Assembly (NCBI GenBank): GCA_900543715.1
Contig: UQSX01000008.1
Location: 1-64,000, forward strand
Direction of reading: 5' to 3'
Length of the DNA: 64,000 nt
Source of the DNA: an uncultured Blautia sp.
Lineage (GTDB): Bacteria; Bacillota; Clostridia; Lachnospirales; Lachnospiraceae
The position numbers were made by a program, and so were the translations under genes. Below, one piece after another: positions 40,614 through 47,763 of this stretch (positions within the stretch are counted from its first letter, which is position 1; the number at the start of each line of letters is the position of its first letter). The notes under the pieces are model-generated. The model was not told where the DNA came from. It made no database searches and was given only the letters and a program-made list of their open reading frames with translations.

Positions 40614-40793
40614 GCTTCTTTGAGCCTATGGTCTCAAAGCCATGCTCGACAAATTCGCATAAAATGTATAAATATTCCTGACATATGTTTAACGCAGCAG
40701 TTCCACTCTTGTGTTTTTTAAATTTTTGTGCTAAATTGATACTCTACCTTGTACACGAAGTATATAGTATATAAGATCAAAAAGGAGATTAAT

Positions 40794-41699
40794 ATGACAG
40801 AACTGATTTGGCATACCCTTATGCATGCTGTAAGCGATACACTGCGTCTGGTGCCCTTTCTGTTTCTTACGTACCTGGTGATGGAGTATCTGGAGCACAA
40901 AACCCAGGAGACCACTCAGCAGATGATACGCAGAGCAGGAAAGCTGGGCCCTCTTATCGGAGGAATCGCCGGAGTATTTCCGCAGTGTGGCTTTTCTGCT
41001 GCCGCTTCCAGTTTTTACGCGGGAGGAGTAATCTCAGTGGGAACTCTTATGGCGGTTTTTCTTTCCACATCTGATGAGATGCTGCCGATTTTTATTTCAG
41101 AGGCTGTGGAAATTCCTGTGATTTTAAAGATACTGGGAGTGAAGATACTTATTGGAGCTGTGTCAGGCTTTGTCCTGGATATCCTCTGGAGAGCAGGAAG
41201 CAGGAAACGGAAAGAATATCATGAGCACAAACATATTCACAGGGAACATCATGAGAAAGATATACATGATCTCTGTGAACATGAACACTGCCACTGTGAA
41301 GAAGGCAGTATTCTGAAATCGGCCATAATCCATTCCCTTCAGATCACCCTCTTTATCTTTCTGGTAACCCTGGTTATCGGATTTCTGGTGGAAGTCCTGG
41401 GTGAGGACCAGATTGGAGCAATCATCAGCAGCCAGCCTGTACTGGGCGTTCTGCTGGCAGGACTGGTAGGAATGATCCCCAATTGTGCAGGTTCTGTGAT
41501 CATTACCCAGATGTATCTGGGAGGGATCCTGGGAACCGGGCAGATGATGGCAGGTCTTCTGGCAGGAGCCGGAGTAGGGATCCTGGTGCTGTGCCGTACC
41601 AACCGGGGAGCAAAAGAAAACCTGGGAATCATCGGTCTGCTTTATGGCATCAGCGTATTCTGGGGAATCTTGTTTGAAATTCTCGGCATTGCTTTTTAA
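40794..41699 (+). CDS. ArsP_2-type permease with His-rich loop
   Basis: 301 residues from ATG 40794 (AAAGGAG upstream). Around eight membrane helices arranged as two similar halves: GGIAGVFPQCGFSAAASSFYAGG in the first and GLVGMIPNCAGSVIITQMYLGG in the second. Between them lies a cytoplasmic loop with roughly a dozen histidines and three cysteines (HEHKHIHREHHEKD, CEHEHCHCEE). I recall the family as arsenic efflux or putative manganese transporter (ArsP_2). The His/Cys loop points to a divalent metal such as zinc or manganese more than to arsenic. It is followed 15 bases later by the broken dipeptidase gene. Confidence 0.78.
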   Translation: MTELIWHTLMHAVSDTLRLVPFLFLTYLVMEYLEHKTQETTQQMIRRAGKLGPLIGGIAGVFPQCGFSAAASSFYAGGVISVGTLMAVFLSTSDEMLPIFISEAVEIPVILKILGVKILIGAVSGFVLDILWRAGSRKRKEYHEHKHIHREHHEKDIHDLCEHEHCHCEEGSILKSAIIHSLQITLFIFLVTLVIGFLVEVLGEDQIGAIISSQPVLGVLLAGLVGMIPNCAGSVIITQMYLGGILGTGQMMAGLLAGAGVGILVLCRTNRGAKENLGIIGLLYGISVFWGILFEILGIAF

Positions 41700-41714
41700 A
41701 ATCGGAGGGAAACT

Positions 41715-42708
41715 ATGAATGTCTATGACCTTCACTGCGATACCATCAGCGCTATCTGGGAAGGCAGGAAAGAGGGAAAGGATCTTTTCCTTTCTGCCAG
41801 CGGCCTTCAGGTAGACCTGGAGAAAATGAAAAAGGGAGATTACCAGCTTCAGACCTTTGCTATTTTTCTGGACAAAGATAATACAGAGGACTGTTTTGCA
41901 GCGGCAAAAGAAATGGCAGAGCTGTTTAAAAAAAGAACTGGAAAAAAACCGGGATAAGATCACTCAGGTTTATTCCTATGCAGATATCCAAAAGAATAGG
42001 GGAGAGGGCAGGATATCAGCTCTCCTTTCTCTGGAGGAAGGCGCCATTTTTGAAAAATCTTCCCGGCATTTACAGTGGCTCTATGACCAGGGGGCTAGGA
42101 TCGCTACTTTAACCTGGAATCATGAAAATGATCTGGCATATCCCAATCGCCAGGGGAACCCTTTTAAAGACCATCCCTGGAGCTGGGGGGAGGAGCGGGG
42201 ACTGAAAGAAAAAGGGATCCGGGCTCTGGAACAGATGGAAAGTCTGGGAATGATCCCGGATGTTTCCCATTTGTCCGACGGAGGATTCTGGGATGTGGCG
42301 AAATATTATAAAAAGCCATTTTTAGCCACCCATTCCAATGCCAGAGGAGCTGCTCCAGAAGCTGCCAGAAATCTCACAGATGCTATGATCCGTGTTTTGG
42401 CAGAGCGGGGAGGGATTCTGGGACTGAATTACTGTGTCAGCTTTGTGCGTAACGGCTGGAAGCCTGGTCAGCCAGGGGCTTCCATGGAAGAGCTGATCCG
42501 GCAGATCCGGTACATTGTGAATGTTGGCGGGGAGGAGTGCCTGGGCCTTGGCTCTGACTTTGACGGAATAGAAGAGGCCCCGGAGATGGAAAACGCCGGA
42601 GGAATGGAAAAACTTGCAGAAGCTATGGAAAAGGCAGGAATTTCTCATAGTCTGACAGAAAAAATTTTTTGGAAAAATGCGGACAGGTTTTTGCGGGAGA
42701 ACCTTTAA
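41715..42708 (+). pseudogene. Membrane dipeptidase family gene, frameshifted
   Basis: Two overlapping frames together make a complete peptidase of the M19 dipeptidase family. The first (41715-41957) begins MNVYDLHCDTISAIWEG, with the metal-binding HxD, and stops after 80 codons. The second carries the rest: LSLEEGAIFE, ATLTWNHENDL, IPDVSHLSDGGFWDVA, FLATHSNARG and LGSDFDGI. They join at the seven-A run near 41926-41932; with six As the frame would read LFKKELEKNRDKITQV without break. M19 enzymes cleave dipeptides with zinc. The break may be a real mutation, phase variation or a sequencing error. GGAGG precedes the first ATG. Confidence 0.85.
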
Positions 42709-42711
42709 AAA

Positions 42712-42758
42712 TACGCCGGGATATGAAGAGCAGAGAGCTCACATATTCCGGCGTAAAA
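42712..42758. terminator. Bidirectional terminator, dipeptidase and aldolase genes
   Basis: TACGCCGGGATATG (42712-42725) pairs with CATATTCCGGCGTA (42742-42755) with one G-T pair. T-rich or A-rich flanks on both sides serve both strands. Confidence 0.82.
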
Positions 42759-42759
42759 T

Positions 42760-43800
42760 TTACCGATACTTAATAACCATATCCCTAAAGCTTTCTACAA
42801 AATCAGATACCGCTTCTTCATTGGTAACCCAGGAAGTGCAGAATCGAAGACAGGTATGGTCCGGATCCGGCTTGCACTGGAAAGTGGTCAGATACTTACT
42901 GTTGATTTCCTCAGCCAGTTCATTGGGGAAAATGGGAAAAATCTGATTGGTAGGAGCATCGCACAGCAAGGGGATTCCCGTTTCCGCAAAGACTTCCTTG
43001 ATGGGCTCCATGCGCCGGATACTTTCCTTTCCCAATTCTATGTAAAGATTATCTTTGAACAATTCTTCAAACTGAACGCCGATCATCCATCCTTTCGCCA
43101 TAATAGCTCCCCGCTGCTTCATGTTAAAACGGAAATGATCCTTAAATTTTTCCCGTATAAGGACCAGAGCCTCTCCAAACATGGCTCCTGACTTGGTACC
43201 GCCGATATAAAAGGCATCACATAATTTAGGCAGGTCCGGGAAGGTCAGATGAGAGACCTCTTCTGCTGCCAGTGCGGCAGCCAGACGGGCTCCGTCCATA
43301 TACAGATACAGATGATGGCGCTGACAGAATCCGTAGAGAACTTCCAGCTCCTCTTTTGTATATACGGTGCCGATTTCTGTAGGATTTGATATATAAACCA
43401 GCCTGGGCTCTACCCAGTGCTCATTTTCATGAAGGTCCAGAACCGGACGGATCAGGTCGGGGGTCAATTTGCCGTCTTCTGTGGAAATAGAGAAGACTTT
43501 GTGTCCGGTAGCTTCGATAGCGCCTGTTTCATGGGTGTTGATGTGCCCTGTCTGAGCGCTGATCACTGCCTCATAAGGCTTTAATACATGAGAAATAAAA
43601 GTGAGATTCGTCAGAGTCCCGCCTGAGATAAAGTGGATATCTGCGCTGTAATCTTCCAATGCCTCTTGAATCAGTTCCCGGGCAGCATTGGAATGTTCAT
43701 CCAGTCCGTAAGAGTTATTTTGGTGATAGTTAATGGTTTCCAGGGCCCTGAGAATATTCGGATGGGCGCCTTCGCTGTAGTCGTTCTGAAAACTATACAT
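42760..43800 (-). CDS. ltaE: Low-specificity threonine aldolase family PLP enzyme
   Basis: 346 residues, fold type I, beta-eliminating lyase/threonine aldolase family. It begins FQNDYSEGAHPNIL (usual start of clostridial members), has the HISGGTLTNL-type phosphate loop (FISGGTLTNLTFI), the Asp for the pyridine nitrogen in YLYMDGARLAAAL and the PLP lysine in YIGGTKSGAMFGE. Reaction: L-threonine or L-allo-threonine to glycine and acetaldehyde. Some family members act on other beta-hydroxy amino acids. It faces the dipeptidase gene across a shared terminator. GGAAGAG precedes the ATG. Confidence 0.88.
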   Translation of the reverse strand: MYSFQNDYSEGAHPNILRALETINYHQNNSYGLDEHSNAARELIQEALEDYSADIHFISGGTLTNLTFISHVLKPYEAVISAQTGHINTHETGAIEATGHKVFSISTEDGKLTPDLIRPVLDLHENEHWVEPRLVYISNPTEIGTVYTKEELEVLYGFCQRHHLYLYMDGARLAAALAAEEVSHLTFPDLPKLCDAFYIGGTKSGAMFGEALVLIREKFKDHFRFNMKQRGAIMAKGWMIGVQFEELFKDNLYIELGKESIRRMEPIKEVFAETGIPLLCDAPTNQIFPIFPNELAEEINSKYLTTFQCKPDPDHTCLRFCTSWVTNEEAVSDFVESFRDMVIKYR

Positions 43801-43940
43801 GAGTATACCTCTCTTCCTGTGTGAAAATTCCGGAAACTACTTCCGGATAGCCCAAAAGACAAGCTGTAGATACATTTTAACATAAAAAATCTTTTCTGCA
43901 CAGAGGAAATTCTCTCCTTTGGAAACCTTCAATCCTGTAT

Positions 43941-43969
43941 TTGACAGTCCCAGGCTCAGTGTATAAAAT
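43941..43969 (+). promoter_or_regulatory. Promoter of the DapF-like gene
   Basis: TTGACA (43941-43946), 17 bases, TAAAAT (43964-43969), 33 bases before the ATG. Confidence 0.78.
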
Positions 43970-44002
43970 AACTATATCAGATATTAAAGAAAGGAATCAT
44001 CT

Positions 44003-44845
44003 ATGGAATTTTATAAATATCACAGTCTGGGAAACGATTATCTGGTATATGATATCCGGAAAAATCAGGAGGAGCTGGACCAGGAAAAAATCGTCCGGGT
44101 TTGCAGCCGGAACTTTGGTATCGGGTCTGACGGTATTGTGGCAGGTCCCTATGAAAAAGACGGGAATATGTATGTGCGGGTTTTTAATCCGGACGGCACA
44201 GAGGCGGAGCAGGGAGGAAATGCCCTGAGGATCTTTGCCCATTATCTGAAAGCTATTGGAGATATACAGAAAGAATCTTTTGAATTATACACCAAGAGCG
44301 GGATTTCCCAGATCAGATATCTGAACAGAGAGGGAAACCGGATCCAGATGACCATGGGAAAACTCCGCTTTTCCAGCAAAGCCCTGGGACTTTCAGGCCC
44401 CGACAGAGAGGCAGTCCATGAATTTTTTAATTTCGGAGGGGAAGAATATGACTGTACCTGTGTTTCCGCAGGAAATCCTCACTGTGTCATTGTGCTGGAA
44501 GATACGGACAGAGAGACCGTATGCCGGATAGGAAAATATTCTGAAAGGGCAGAATGTTTTCCTGAGGGAATCAATACCGAAATCGTGAAGATATTAGATA
44601 AAAATAATATTGAAATTGAAATCTTTGAACGAGGAGTAGGCTATACCCTGGCCTCTGCTACCGGCGCCTGTGCTGCAGCGGGAGCGGCATATAAGCGGGG
44701 GCTCATTGATTCTGACGTTATGGTCCACATGCCGGGAGGAAAACTCTGGACTCAGATTGACGAAGACTGGGAAGTAAAGATGATCGGAAGCGTAAAGCGG
44801 ATATGTAAAATCCAGCTGTTTGAGGACTTTTTTCAGGGAATCTAA
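44003..44845 (+). CDS. dapF: DapF-like protein lacking the first catalytic cysteine
   Basis: 280 residues with the two-fold symmetrical diaminopimelate epimerase fold. It opens MEFYKYHSLGNDYLVYD and has SAGNPHCVIVLEDTD and EIFERGVGYTLASATGACAAAG. The two active cysteines of DapF should lie in a QCGNGAR-type motif and in the GxGAC motif. The second is present (Cys223), but the first motif reads EQGGNALR, with Gly71 in place of cysteine, and the usual ACG before GxGAC is ASA. A two-base epimerase mechanism therefore looks impossible as such. It may do another reaction, or use one thiol. It has its own promoter. Family certain, function open. Confidence 0.8.
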   Translation: MEFYKYHSLGNDYLVYDIRKNQEELDQEKIVRVCSRNFGIGSDGIVAGPYEKDGNMYVRVFNPDGTEAEQGGNALRIFAHYLKAIGDIQKESFELYTKSGISQIRYLNREGNRIQMTMGKLRFSSKALGLSGPDREAVHEFFNFGGEEYDCTCVSAGNPHCVIVLEDTDRETVCRIGKYSERAECFPEGINTEIVKILDKNNIEIEIFERGVGYTLASATGACAAAGAAYKRGLIDSDVMVHMPGGKLWTQIDEDWEVKMIGSVKRICKIQLFEDFFQGI

Positions 44846-44857
44846 GTTGTTGGGGAC

Positions 44858-44975
44858 TTGTTTTTTGAAAAAGATGTGATATACTAGCCACAGCGGGATG
44901 GTTTTAGAAACCACCGAAGAACATTGAAGTATACAGCAGTAAGGGGCGGGAGCAGTACTTTCGTCCCCTTTTCCC
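44858..44975 (+). promoter_or_regulatory. Promoter and hairpin-containing leader of the zinc-type GTPase operon
   Basis: TTGTTT (44858-44863), 16 bases, TATACT (44880-44885). The leader to the ATG at 45018 is about 125 bases. It can form GGTTT/AAACC (near 44910) and a stronger stem AAGGGG (44941-44946)/CCCCTT (44965-44970) followed by TTCCC, which looks like a terminator placed before the gene. Attenuation is possible. No riboswitch class was recognised. Confidence 0.5.
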
Positions 44976-45017
44976 ATGTATAAACTGCACATATCATAGC
45001 AGAAAGGAGATTTCACA

Positions 45018-46151
45018 ATGACAAAAATTGATATTTTTTCTGGATTTCTGGGAGCCGGAAAGACCACACTGATCCAGAAGCTTTTAAAAGAAGCTTATAA
45101 AGGAGAGCAGGTTGTACTGATTGAAAATGAATTTGGAGAAATCGGCATTGACGGCGGATTTTTGAAAGAAGCAGGCATTGAGATACGGGAAATGAATTCC
45201 GGTTGTATCTGCTGCTCTCTGGTAGGAGACTTTGGAGAAGCTTTAAAGGAAGTAATCGGAAAATACAGTCCGGACAGGATTATCATTGAACCTTCAGGAG
45301 TAGGGAAACTTTCCGATGTGATCAAAGCCGTTCAGAAGATTGAAGATTCAGTTGACATAAAGTTAAACAGCTTTACCACTTTGGTAGATGTGACAAAATG
45401 CAAAATGTATATGAAAAATTTCGGAGAATTTTTCAGTAATCAGATTGAATATGCAGGAACCATTATCCTTAGCCGTACAGACACAGAAAAGGCAACTCAG
45501 GAGAAAGTAGAGGCGGCAGTAGAGCTGATACGTTCCTTAAACAAGACTGCAGCTGTGATCACTACACCTATAGCACAGCTTTCAGGAGAAAAGATACTGA
45601 ACACTATGGAGCATAATACTTCCCTGGAAAAAGAGCTGATGGAAGAAGAAACCTGCCCGGTATGCGGCGGCCATCACCATCATCACGACCATGAAGGCTG
45701 CGACCATGACCATGAAGAATGTGACCACCACCATCATCATGACCATGAGGAATGTGACCACGATCATCACCACCATGACCATGAAGAATGCGGCCATGAA
45801 CACCATCATGATCATGAAGAATGCGGCCACGAGCATCATCACGGCCATGACCATCATCATGGACATCACCATGCAGATGAAGTCTTTACAAGCTGGGGCA
45901 AAGAGACTGTAAAGGCTTATTCTCAGGAGGAAATCCAGAAGATTCTGGATACTCTGTCTGAGGATGGATCTTATGGAATGGTGCTGAGAGCCAAAGGTAT
46001 GGTAGAAGGCAAAGACGGACAGTGGATTTATTTCGATATGGTTCCCGGTGAGGCGGATATCCGTCAGGGCGCTCCAGATTATACAGGAAGGCTTTGCGTC
46101 ATTGGTTCCAAGCTTGCAGAGGATAAACTGGCCGAGCTCTTTGGCGTATAA
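45018..46151 (+). CDS. G3E GTPase (COG0523/CobW family) with long His-rich tract
   Basis: 377 residues. The GTPase has Walker A GFLGAGKTT (9-17), the metal-binding CICC motif (Cys63, Cys65, Cys66), the IIEPSGVGK switch and base motif SRTD. Residues about 218-285 are a metal-binding stretch of some 30 histidines with repeated HDHEEC units. The CobW C-terminal domain follows. Proteins with this build act as metallochaperones, mostly for zinc (ZNG1, YciC) or nickel; the tract can hold many ions. It starts the operon with a second G3E protein, pth and mfd. Zinc is the most likely metal; no Zur box was identified. Confidence 0.88.
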   Translation: MTKIDIFSGFLGAGKTTLIQKLLKEAYKGEQVVLIENEFGEIGIDGGFLKEAGIEIREMNSGCICCSLVGDFGEALKEVIGKYSPDRIIIEPSGVGKLSDVIKAVQKIEDSVDIKLNSFTTLVDVTKCKMYMKNFGEFFSNQIEYAGTIILSRTDTEKATQEKVEAAVELIRSLNKTAAVITTPIAQLSGEKILNTMEHNTSLEKELMEEETCPVCGGHHHHHDHEGCDHDHEECDHHHHHDHEECDHDHHHHDHEECGHEHHHDHEECGHEHHHGHDHHHGHHHADEVFTSWGKETVKAYSQEEIQKILDTLSEDGSYGMVLRAKGMVEGKDGQWIYFDMVPGEADIRQGAPDYTGRLCVIGSKLAEDKLAELFGV

Positions 46152-46178
46152 TAATTATAGAAGGGATTGGACAAAGAT

Positions 46179-47132
46179 ATGGAAGAAGAAATCAGAGTTC
46201 CCATATATTTTATGGCAGGATTCCTGGAAAGCGGCAAGAGTACCTTCCTGGATTTTACGATTGATCAGGATTATTTTCAGATAGATGGTCCCACGCTTCT
46301 TATCCTCTGCGAAGAGGGAGAGGTGGAATTTGACCCTAAAAAATTGAAGAAAAGCAGGACCAGCGTAGAAGTCATCGATAAATTTGAAGACCTGACGCCA
46401 GAGCGTCTGGTGGCTTATGACGCCTTCTATCGGCCAGAAAGGGTCATCATTGAATACAACGGTATGTGGCAGGTAAGCAAGTTTGAAGAGATGCAGCTTC
46501 CAAAGGACTGGGGCCTTGTACAGCAGATCGTTACTGTAGATGCCAGTACCTTCCAGATTTACATGAATAACATGAAGTCTCTGTTTGTAGAAATGGTAAG
46601 AGGAGCAGATATGGTTCTCTTTAACCGCTGTACAAAGGACATGCCCTTGGCTTCTTTCAGAAGAAGCGTGAAGGTAGTGAATCAGTCTGCCGAAATTATT
46701 TTTGAGGATGATGAAGGCGAGATTGAAGATATTTTCGCTGAGAAAATGCCTTTTGATGTGGAAGCAGATGTCATTGACATTATGGATGAAGACTATGGCA
46801 TCTGGTTTATTGACGCCATGGACCATCCGGAGACTTATGAAGGTAAAAAAGTATCCTTTACTGCCATGGTGCTGAAATCCAGAGAACTGCCAAAAAATGT
46901 TTTTGTGCCAGGAAGGATGGCCATGACCTGCTGTGCAGATGACACCAGCTTTATTGGATATATCTGCAGAACACCAGAGGCAAAAAACCTGAAGACAGGA
47001 AAATGGGTGAAGCTGGTAGCTGAGGTAGGATATGAATATGTAGAGTCTTATCATAAGGAAGGACCGGTGCTTACTGCCATTTCTCTGGAGCCTGCAGAAC
47101 CTCTGGCTCAGGAGCTGGTATATTTTAATTAA
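46179..47132 (+). CDS. G3E-like GTPase with C-terminal DUF1980-like domain
   Basis: 317 residues from ATG 46179; a TTG four codons earlier leaves no room for the ribosome site AAGGGA. The N-terminal 180 residues resemble the CobW GTPase: YFMAGFLESGKSTFLDF is the P-loop and RVIIEYNGMWQVSKFEE takes the place of the usual EPSG switch; the CxCC metal motif is absent. The C-terminal 95 residues (VSFTAMVLKSRELP, RMAMTCCADDTSFIGYICR, KWVKLVAEV) look like the OB-like domain of DUF1980/YcgQ (TIGR03943), a Zn-linked family. It lies 27 bases after the first G3E gene, so they may work as a pair. Confidence 0.72.
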   Translation: MEEEIRVPIYFMAGFLESGKSTFLDFTIDQDYFQIDGPTLLILCEEGEVEFDPKKLKKSRTSVEVIDKFEDLTPERLVAYDAFYRPERVIIEYNGMWQVSKFEEMQLPKDWGLVQQIVTVDASTFQIYMNNMKSLFVEMVRGADMVLFNRCTKDMPLASFRRSVKVVNQSAEIIFEDDEGEIEDIFAEKMPFDVEADVIDIMDEDYGIWFIDAMDHPETYEGKKVSFTAMVLKSRELPKNVFVPGRMAMTCCADDTSFIGYICRTPEAKNLKTGKWVKLVAEVGYEYVESYHKEGPVLTAISLEPAEPLAQELVYFN

Positions 47133-47142
47133 GGAGAATCAT

Positions 47143-47760
47143 ATGTTTTTGATAGCAGGCCTTGGAAACCCAGGGAGACAGTATGAAAAGACCAGACATA
47201 ATATGGGATTTGACACCATAGATGAATTAATTGAACGTCACAGGATTCCTCAGGGAGGGATTGCCCATAAGGCTATGTACGGCAAGGGAATTATCAACGG
47301 AGAAAAGGTGATTCTGGCAAAGCCCCTTACCTACATGAATTTAAGCGGAGACTCCCTCAGGGAATTCGTAAACTATTATAAACTGGACCCGGAATCAGAG
47401 ATGATAGTTATTTATGACGATATCGATCTGGAGCCGGGGCAGATACGTATCCGCAAAAAAGGCAGTGCCGGAGGCCATAATGGGATCAAGAGCATTATCG
47501 CCCAGCTTGGCACTCAGAACTTTTACCGGGTGAAAGTCGGCGTGGGAGCAAAACCTAAGGGATGGGACCTAGCGGATTATGTACTGGGCCGTTTTTCACC
47601 TCAGGAAAGAGAATTGGTGGATCAGGCCATTATACAGGCAGCAGAGGCGGTGGAGATGATTCTTTCCCAAGGGATAGAAGCGGCTATGAACCACTATAAC
47701 GGAGCTGCCAAAAAGAAAAAAGCAAAAACCCAGGAAGAGGCGGAAAGCCCGCAGGAGTAG
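47143..47760 (+). CDS. pth: Peptidyl-tRNA hydrolase
   Basis: 205 residues. It frees tRNA from stalled peptidyl-tRNA. Active-site blocks are present: AGLGNPGRQYEKTRHNMGF with the catalytic His, LAKPLTYMNLSG with the substrate-binding Asn, and YDDIDLEPGQIRIRKKGSAGGHNG with the catalytic Asp. A Lys-rich tail of about 20 residues extends beyond the usual end. It lies 10 bases after the second G3E gene and four bases before mfd, the standard pth-mfd order of Bacillota. AAGGAG precedes the ATG. Confidence 0.96.
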   Translation: MFLIAGLGNPGRQYEKTRHNMGFDTIDELIERHRIPQGGIAHKAMYGKGIINGEKVILAKPLTYMNLSGDSLREFVNYYKLDPESEMIVIYDDIDLEPGQIRIRKKGSAGGHNGIKSIIAQLGTQNFYRVKVGVGAKPKGWDLADYVLGRFSPQERELVDQAIIQAAEAVEMILSQGIEAAMNHYNGAAKKKKAKTQEEAESPQE

Positions 47761-47763
47761 ATT

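Noticed and set aside
41920..41960. Programmed frameshift in the dipeptidase gene
   Set aside because: A shift of +1 would be needed; the A run suits -1 slippage, and no stimulatory hairpin or internal ribosome site was seen. A mutation or sequence error is simpler.
45582..45872. Met/Val-rich minus-strand frame opposite the His tract
   Set aside because: It is the mirror of repeated His/Asp codons (CAT, GAC), giving a false hydrophobic protein.
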